Below, one piece after another: positions 15,203-19,813 of a stretch of DNA of 19,813 nt. The stretch covers positions 1-19,813 of the forward strand of contig CAMBYR010000009.1 of NCBI GenBank assembly GCA_945872375.1. Reading direction: 5' to 3'. Positions within the stretch are counted from its first letter, which is position 1. Each line of letters opens with the position of its first letter. Both the position numbers and the translations under genes were made by a program. The stretch comes from an uncultured Blautia sp. (lineage in GTDB: Bacteria; Bacillota; Clostridia; Lachnospirales; Lachnospiraceae). The notes below the pieces were generated by a model, which worked only from the letters and a program-made list of their open reading frames with translations, had not been told where the DNA came from and did no database searches.

Positions 15203-17377
15203 ATGAAAGTAAAAATTGCGCTTGCGGGTAATCCGAACAGCGGAAAAACGACCCTGTTCAATGCTCTGACAGGCTCCAATCAGTTCGTAGGAAACTGGCC
15301 GGGAGTCACTGTGGAAAAGAAAGAAGGAAAAATCAAGGGCTATACAGCGAAAGGGGAAGAAGCCATTCTTGTGGACCTTCCGGGTATATATTCCCTTTCT
15401 CCATACACCCTGGAAGAAGTGGTTTCCAGAAATTTCCTTCTTGGAGAAAAGCCGGATGCCATTATCAATATCATTGACGGTACCAACCTGGAACGAAATC
15501 TGTATCTGACAACGCAGCTGACAGAACTGGGGATCCCGGTCATCATTGCGGTTAATATGATGGACCTTGTAAAGAAGAACGGTGAAGAACTGAACATTGA
15601 CCGTCTGGCAAAGGATACCGGCTGTAAGGTCGTAGAGATTTCCGCGCTGAAGGGTGACGGCATCGATCAGCTCGCCCAGCGCGCCGTTGCCATTGCAAAA
15701 AGCGGCAAGAAATCTCAGCCCGCTCACAGCTTTGAGGGCAGTGTGGAACATGCCATCGCTCATATCGAGGAAGCCATTATCGGAAAAGTTGATAAGAGTA
15801 TGGAGCGATGGTATGCTGTAAAGCTTTTTGAACGTGATGAAAAAGTGCGGGAGAGCCTGAAGCTGGACGATGCACTGCTGGCACATATTGAAGAGGACAT
15901 CGTAAGCTGTGAAAAGGAAATGGATGATGATGCAGAAAGCATTATTACCGGTGAACGTTATAACTACATAGGAAGCATCATCAATGACTGCTATAAAAAA
16001 CGTGTAAAAAAACAGATGTCCGTATCTGACAAGATCGACCGGATCGTTACCAACCGGTTCCTGGCACTGCCGATTTTTGCAGTCGTTATGTGGATCGTAT
16101 ATTATGTGTCTGTTACGACCGTAGGTTCGATCCTGACCGACTGGACCAACGATACACTGTTTGGAGAATGGATCATTCCCGGCGCCCAGAGTGCTCTGGA
16201 ATCCATCGGATGCGCAGACTGGCTGACCGGTCTTCTGGTAGATGGTATTATCAGCGGTGTGGGAGCAGTTCTTGGGTTCGTACCTCAGATGCTCGTTCTG
16301 TTTATTTTCCTTGCATTCCTGGAAGGATGCGGATATATGGCGCGTATCGCGTTTATCATGGACCGTATCTTCCGTAAATTTGGTCTTTCCGGAAAATCCT
16401 TTATTCCGATGCTGATCGGTACAGGCTGCGGTGTTCCGGGTGTTATGGCATCCAGAACCATTGAAAATGACCGTGACCGCAAAATGACGATTATGACAAC
16501 CACATTTATCCCCTGTGGCGCAAAGCTTCCGATCATTGCACTGATCGCGGGCGCTTTGTTTGACGGAGCGTCCTGGGTGGCTCCCAGCGCTTACTTTGTA
16601 GGAATTGCAGCAATCATCTGCTCCGGTATCATTCTGAAGAAAACAAGAATGTTCGCAGGAGATCCGGCACCATTCGTTATGGAGCTTCCTGCCTATCATC
16701 TTCCTACCGTTGGAAATGTGCTCCGCAGCATGTGGGAGCGCGGCTGGTCCTTTATCAAAAAGGCAGGAACCATTATCCTTCTTTCCACCATTTTCGTATG
16801 GTTTGCCCAGAGCTTTGGATTTGAAGGCGGAAACTTTGGCATGGTAGAGGATATGAACAACAGTATTCTGGCAGCCATCGGTTCTGCGATCGCATGGATC
16901 TTTACTCCTCTTGGATGGGGCAACTGGAAATCCGCAGTGGCAGCCATCACAGGCCTTGTTGCAAAGGAAAACGTAGTAGGAACCTTTGGTATTCTTTATG
17001 GATTTGGTGAAGTTGCAGAAGACGGTGTGGAGATCTGGGGTTCTCTGGCAGGTTCCATGACGGCAGCTGCAGCATATTCCTTCCTGGTATTTAACCTTCT
17101 GTGTGCACCCTGCTTTGCAGCTATGGGCGCGATTAAGAGAGAAATGAATAATATCAAATGGTTCTGGTTTGCCATCGGATATCAGACACTTCTGGCTTAC
17201 GTCGTTGCACTTTGTGTATATCAGATTGGTACCCTTGTTACAGGAGGCGGCTTCGGAATCGGAACTGCAGCAGCGGTTGTACTGATTATCGGATTTACCT
17301 ATCTGTTGTTCCGTCCGTATAAAGAAAGCCAGAGCCTGTCTGTGCCGAAAAGCATTGCAGGAAAAATCAACGCATAA
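15203..17377 (+). CDS. feoB: Ferrous iron transporter B
   Basis: 724 residues from the ATG at 15203, with GAGAGG six bases before it; a TTG at 15170 is a less likely start. It moves Fe(II) across the cytoplasmic membrane. The N-terminal GTPase carries G1 GNPNSGKT (9-16), G2 T36, G3 DLPG (58-61), G4 NMMD (118-121) and G5 SALK (147-150). A helical spacer to about residue 265 follows. The membrane part has two gate repeats with the conserved cysteines GTGCGVPG near 415 and FIPCGAKLP near 440, plus further segments to about 710. The C-terminus is short and soluble, without a FeoC domain. It follows the two feoA genes and precedes a Fur-like gene, forming one iron-uptake cluster. Confidence 0.97.
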   Translation: MKVKIALAGNPNSGKTTLFNALTGSNQFVGNWPGVTVEKKEGKIKGYTAKGEEAILVDLPGIYSLSPYTLEEVVSRNFLLGEKPDAIINIIDGTNLERNLYLTTQLTELGIPVIIAVNMMDLVKKNGEELNIDRLAKDTGCKVVEISALKGDGIDQLAQRAVAIAKSGKKSQPAHSFEGSVEHAIAHIEEAIIGKVDKSMERWYAVKLFERDEKVRESLKLDDALLAHIEEDIVSCEKEMDDDAESIITGERYNYIGSIINDCYKKRVKKQMSVSDKIDRIVTNRFLALPIFAVVMWIVYYVSVTTVGSILTDWTNDTLFGEWIIPGAQSALESIGCADWLTGLLVDGIISGVGAVLGFVPQMLVLFIFLAFLEGCGYMARIAFIMDRIFRKFGLSGKSFIPMLIGTGCGVPGVMASRTIENDRDRKMTIMTTTFIPCGAKLPIIALIAGALFDGASWVAPSAYFVGIAAIICSGIILKKTRMFAGDPAPFVMELPAYHLPTVGNVLRSMWERGWSFIKKAGTIILLSTIFVWFAQSFGFEGGNFGMVEDMNNSILAAIGSAIAWIFTPLGWGNWKSAVAAITGLVAKENVVGTFGILYGFGEVAEDGVEIWGSLAGSMTAAAAYSFLVFNLLCAPCFAAMGAIKREMNNIKWFWFAIGYQTLLAYVVALCVYQIGTLVTGGGFGIGTAAAVVLIIGFTYLLFRPYKESQSLSVPKSIAGKINA

Positions 17378-17416
17378 AACAGACTGCAGGATGAATGGAT
17401 TTCACAGGAGCAGAGG

Positions 17417-17884
17417 ATGAGCAAAGACAGAAAACTTTCCGGGCAGGAAAAGGAGAAAATGGAGTCTGGCCAGTATCTGACCGGAAATATGGACAGAGAT
17501 ACGGTGATCGCATTGCTTCGAAAAGAAGGCTTTCGTGTCACCAAACAAAGGAAAATACTGATCGACATCATTTTAAATGAGAAATGTACCTGCTGTAAGG
17601 AGATTTACTGCCTTGCATCCAGGCAGGATCGTGGGATCGGAATCGCAACCATTTACCGGACGATCAATGCCCTCGAAAATATAGGGGCGTTAAAACAGAA
17701 AAGTCCTTATCAGCTGTGCTGTTACGGGCAGGAAGTAAATGGGAATTTTCTGATAGAGCTGGACGACGGAGCCGTGATAGAGCTGGATCAGAACGCTCTC
17801 CATGATGTCATCGAAAAGGGAATAAAGCAAAGCGGCTATTCCCGCGGAAAAAAAGTAAGGTCTATCAGGCATCTTCATACGTAG
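17417..17884 (+). CDS. Fur-family regulator with degenerate zinc site
   Basis: 155 residues from the ATG at 17417, with AGGAG at 17406-17410. A wing-helix domain of Fur type is clear: GFRVTKQRKILIDIIL (38-53), then KEIYCLASRQDRGIGIATIYRTINALENIGAL (61-92, given in pieces: GIATIYRTINAL is the recognition helix). The C-terminal dimer domain is reduced. Where Fur proteins usually have LICxxCG (structural zinc), this one reads LIELDDG, with Glu114 and Asp117 in place of both cysteines, and it stops at HLHT without the last CxxC. Cysteines are instead placed at 57, 59, 60 and 65 (CTCCKEIYC) and at 101-102. It may sense metal or redox state differently, or have lost metal control. It lies 39 bases after feoB, so it is probably co-transcribed and may regulate the cluster. 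Confidence 0.85.
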   Translation: MSKDRKLSGQEKEKMESGQYLTGNMDRDTVIALLRKEGFRVTKQRKILIDIILNEKCTCCKEIYCLASRQDRGIGIATIYRTINALENIGALKQKSPYQLCCYGQEVNGNFLIELDDGAVIELDQNALHDVIEKGIKQSGYSRGKKVRSIRHLHT

Positions 17885-17930
17885 ATCAAAAACATCTGAC
17901 TTGTCAATATATTTCAAATGAATGGACATA

Positions 17931-17973
17931 AAAAATCCCTGCCTCCTTTGCAAAGAAGGGCAGGGAATTTTTT
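17931..17973. terminator. Bidirectional terminator between the Fur-like gene and the reductase gene
   Basis: TCCCTGCC (17936-17943) pairs with GGCAGGGA (17959-17966). T7 follows on the plus strand and T6 on the minus strand (the A-run left of the stem). It lies between the convergent stops at 17884 and 17973, so both operons can end here. Confidence 0.9.
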
Positions 17974-19505
17974 TATACCAGATATTTTGATGCAAGACTG
18001 CGGAAATCATCTTCGTGTTTTTCCAGCCATGCAGAGAAATCAAGGCCGGATGCGGCAGCGGTTCTGCCAAGCTCCACGATAAATTCCGGAATACTTGCCT
18101 GAAGAATGGTTCCGATGGTTTCTCCAAATGCTTCGCTGCCCTGGAGTTCATTGCCGTTCAGCAGAAGCGTGTAGGCAGGCTGTACGGCACCATCCACCTT
18201 CTTGACACCGCCCTGGAAACCAAGGGTTCCGATCTGCTGTGTTCCGCAGCTGGAAGGACATCCGGAAATGTGCACGGTGGGAAGCGCATTGTCCGGAAGG
18301 CCCGCTTCCTCTACAGCCTCCAGCATGGAAGCAAGAAGTGCCTGGGAATCACGTACGCCCTGCTGGCAGATAGAGGCTCCTATGCAGCTCACGCTGTGCT
18401 GGAACGGTGTCACGGCACTGTCGGAGGTGACAGCAAGCACCTTTTCTGCTTCGGAAGCGGTGAGGTTGATGATGTACAGTGTTTCGTCAGGAGAGATCCT
18501 GCATTCTGTCTGAGGCATATCCCTGATCGTATCATATAACTGGCGGGGCTTATCAGCCGGAAGGTTTCCGCCTGCCGGATGGTAGCTGACCGTATAAAGT
18601 CCCGGCTGCTTCTGTGGAAGGATTCTGGGACCGGAAATGGTTTCCTCTGAGGTTTTGGTGACTGGCTCCGGGTGCACATCCAGCTTTGGTGATGTCTGCA
18701 ATGCGCTGGAAAGAGCTTTGGAAAATTCTGCTTTCAGTCCGTCTGCTCCAAGAGTATCCTGCAGATAGCGGGTACGCGCTTTGGCACGATTTTCATAATT
18801 GCCGAACTGCGTGAATACGGAGATCATGGCATCAATGCAGGCAATGATATCCGCAGGGGAGATCTTTTCAGCAACCTTTACGCCAAGCCTTGGATTCGGG
18901 CCAAGACCTCCGGCACAGTATACATCAAAGGTGCCGTCCCTGCGGGCAACAAAGCCCAGATCACGGAAGGTTGCATGGGTAATATTGTCCGGGCCGCTGG
19001 AAAAGGCAACTTTCAGCTTTCGCGGCATGTGAATGTCTCTGACAAGGGTGAGCAGGTAATCGGCAGCACCTTCGGCCCACGGGAGTACATCGAAATATTC
19101 TTCCTGACCGATGCCGGAAAGAGGGCTGGCCATGGTATTCCTTGGAAAGTCTCCGCCCCCGCCGCGGGTAACGATGCCGACTTCCAGAGCCTTTTCCATC
19201 AGATCAATGGTCGCATCTGCATTGAGATTGTGGAACTGGATGGTCTGGCAGGTGGTCAGTTTCAGACGGTCGATGCTGTATGTTTCGATGCTGTCTGCAA
19301 GAAAAGCAAGCCGCTCTTTGGTCAGGCGTCCTCCGGCCATACGAAGACGAAGCATGTTTCCGCCATTTCTCTGCGCATAACTTCCAAAACCGCCGGAAAA
19401 CCCTTTATAGGCTTTTTTATCCACTTCTCCGGCTTCAAAGGCTCTGATCTTTTCAGCAAAAAGGGAAATATCGCTGCGCATCTGTTCTTTTAATTCTGGT
19501 GTCAT
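17973..19505 (-). CDS. Siroheme/[4Fe-4S] nitrite/sulfite reductase
   Basis: 510 residues from the ATG at 19505, with GGAGG nine bases before it; an ATG seven codons upstream overlaps that site and is unlikely. It is a one-chain member of the nitrite/sulfite reductase superfamily: two ferredoxin-like (NirSir) halves and two siroheme-binding halves. Cluster ligands are C374 and C380 (CIGASIC) and C416 and C420 (GCPSSCG), the normal CX5C and CX3C spacing. The TRGGGGDFPRNTMASPLSG segment (113-131) and the LKLTTCQTIQFHN segment (81-93) match siroheme contacts of the family. It would reduce sulfite to sulfide or nitrite to ammonia with six electrons, probably from ferredoxin, since no flavoprotein partner is adjacent. 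Which substrate is used is not decided by the sequence. The promoter is consensus and carries a palindrome across the -10. Confidence 0.92.
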   Translation of the reverse strand: MTPELKEQMRSDISLFAEKIRAFEAGEVDKKAYKGFSGGFGSYAQRNGGNMLRLRMAGGRLTKERLAFLADSIETYSIDRLKLTTCQTIQFHNLNADATIDLMEKALEVGIVTRGGGGDFPRNTMASPLSGIGQEEYFDVLPWAEGAADYLLTLVRDIHMPRKLKVAFSSGPDNITHATFRDLGFVARRDGTFDVYCAGGLGPNPRLGVKVAEKISPADIIACIDAMISVFTQFGNYENRAKARTRYLQDTLGADGLKAEFSKALSSALQTSPKLDVHPEPVTKTSEETISGPRILPQKQPGLYTVSYHPAGGNLPADKPRQLYDTIRDMPQTECRISPDETLYIINLTASEAEKVLAVTSDSAVTPFQHSVSCIGASICQQGVRDSQALLASMLEAVEEAGLPDNALPTVHISGCPSSCGTQQIGTLGFQGGVKKVDGAVQPAYTLLLNGNELQGSEAFGETIGTILQASIPEFIVELGRTAAASGLDFSAWLEKHEDDFRSLASKYLV

Positions 19506-19555
19506 TGTGTTTGGCCTCCATTTCATGTTGCATCTATTGATTTCATATTTTTTTG

Positions 19556-19593
19556 CTATAACATATTATAGAATTTCCCTATATATCTGTCAA
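19556..19593 (-). promoter_or_regulatory. Consensus promoter with overlapping palindrome, nitrite/sulfite reductase gene
   Basis: On the minus strand, TTGACA (19593-19588) and TATAAT (19570-19565) are exactly 17 bases apart, a perfect sigma-A promoter. The palindrome CTATAACATATTATAG (19556-19571) is symmetric at 14 of 16 positions and covers the whole -10, so a dimeric repressor could block it. The start codon is about 60 bases below the -10. Confidence 0.85.
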
Positions 19594-19632
19594 TTATGAA
19601 AAGATAACCAGCAGCATTTTTTGGATGAAGAC

Positions 19633-19777
19633 GTTATTGTTCACAGGTAGTATCCCGCGAGGTGTTTCCATGCATTTATGCATGGAAATCCCGAGACAGT
19701 CAACGCACGAAATTATGCATATTGCATAATTTCTGTGCATCGCGGAGCGTGTTACTGGGAACAGAGTGAACAGTAAC
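19633..19777. repeat. Nested inverted-repeat element (palindromic repeat or structured RNA)
   Basis: This 308-base end region (19506-19813) has no convincing gene beyond the reductase promoter. It does hold a 145-base structure. The ends GTTATTGTTCAC (19633-19644) and GTGAACAGTAAC (19766-19777) are complementary over 12 bases with one wobble. Inside, CCGCGA (19655-19660) pairs with TCGCGG (19740-19745). Within that are hairpin 1, TTTCCATGCAT (19665-19675) with ATGCATGGAAA (19678-19688), and hairpin 2, GCACGAAATTATGCA (19705-19719) with TGCATAATTTC-T-GTGC (19723-19738), which has one bulged T. A competing hairpin, GTTACTG (19751-19757) with CAGTAAC (19771-19777), uses the right end of the outer stem. 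No flanking target-site duplication was identified. Function unknown. Confidence 0.6.
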
Positions 19778-19813
19778 CGGGTTTTACCAAATCGAGGAGA
19801 TGGTAATATTTAA

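Noticed and set aside
14717..16699. A 660-codon minus-strand frame opposite the feo genes.
   Set aside because: It is antisense to feoA and feoB, rich in Cys and His as expected from reverse reading of biased codons, and has no recognisable domain.
19625..19729. A 34-codon plus-strand reading frame inside the palindromic element, beginning MKTLLFTGSIPRG.
   Set aside because: There is no ribosome binding site, and its sequence is dictated by the two hairpins. I regard it as a by-product of the repeat structure, like peptides that get annotated from such repeats.
19794..19813. GAGGAG followed by ATGGTAATATTTAA at the window end as a gene start.
   Set aside because: The ATG directly abuts the GAGGAG with no spacing, and the frame cannot be followed beyond the edge. 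It may be the ribosome binding site of a gene that starts just outside.
1..19813. CRISPR arrays, tRNA or rRNA genes, transposases and phage genes.
   Set aside because: None were seen on reading either strand. The only tandem repeat is the short 9-base linker repeat at 1851-1877.

Overview
The window looks like a chromosomal segment from a low-to-mid GC Firmicute, most likely a Lachnospiraceae-type clostridium. This rests on strong AGGAGG-type ribosome binding sites, sigma-A style TTGACA/TATAAT promoters, tightly packed genes, a clostridial-type aspartate kinase, and a feoA-feoA-feoB cluster followed by a small Fur-like gene. The taxonomic call comes from style and gene content only. I see no phage, insertion sequence, tRNA, rRNA or CRISPR array.

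Layout. Positions 1-2345 hold two plus-strand genes for exported or surface proteins of unknown function. The first is cut by the window edge; the second has a signal peptide and a threonine/glycine linker. Positions 2396-4616 hold a soluble PAS-GGDEF-EAL cyclic-di-GMP protein with its own promoter, ending at a terminator that also serves the convergent strand. On the minus strand (4698-7840) lie a MATE-family exporter and, downstream, a DUF362-family protein with a cysteine-rich C-terminal part. A divergent promoter region (about 7841-8066) then leads into plus-strand housekeeping genes: proA (proline synthesis), nagB (glucosamine-6-phosphate deaminase), trmO (tRNA t6A37 methylation) and an aspartate kinase, several with recognisable promoters or leader hairpins. 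A two-gene ABC exporter of DrrAB type follows (12630-14443).

The iron region runs from 14524 to 17884: a Fur-box-like site and a strong promoter, two tandem FeoA proteins, a DtxR-box-like site lying between the elements of a possible internal promoter, FeoB, and a Fur-family protein that has lost the usual structural zinc cysteines. It converges on a siroheme/[4Fe-4S] nitrite/sulfite reductase on the minus strand (17973-19505). Its promoter is a perfect TTGACA-17-TATAAT with a palindrome across the -10. The two operons share a bidirectional terminator.

The most unusual non-coding structure is at the right end (19633-19777). It is about 145 bp bounded by 12-base inverted repeats, enclosing a second inverted repeat and two long hairpins, with an alternative hairpin that competes with the outer stem. 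It could be a small palindromic repeat element or a structured RNA leader. It is the best candidate here for something undescribed, together with the Fur-like regulator and the putative metal-responsive site inside the feo operon.
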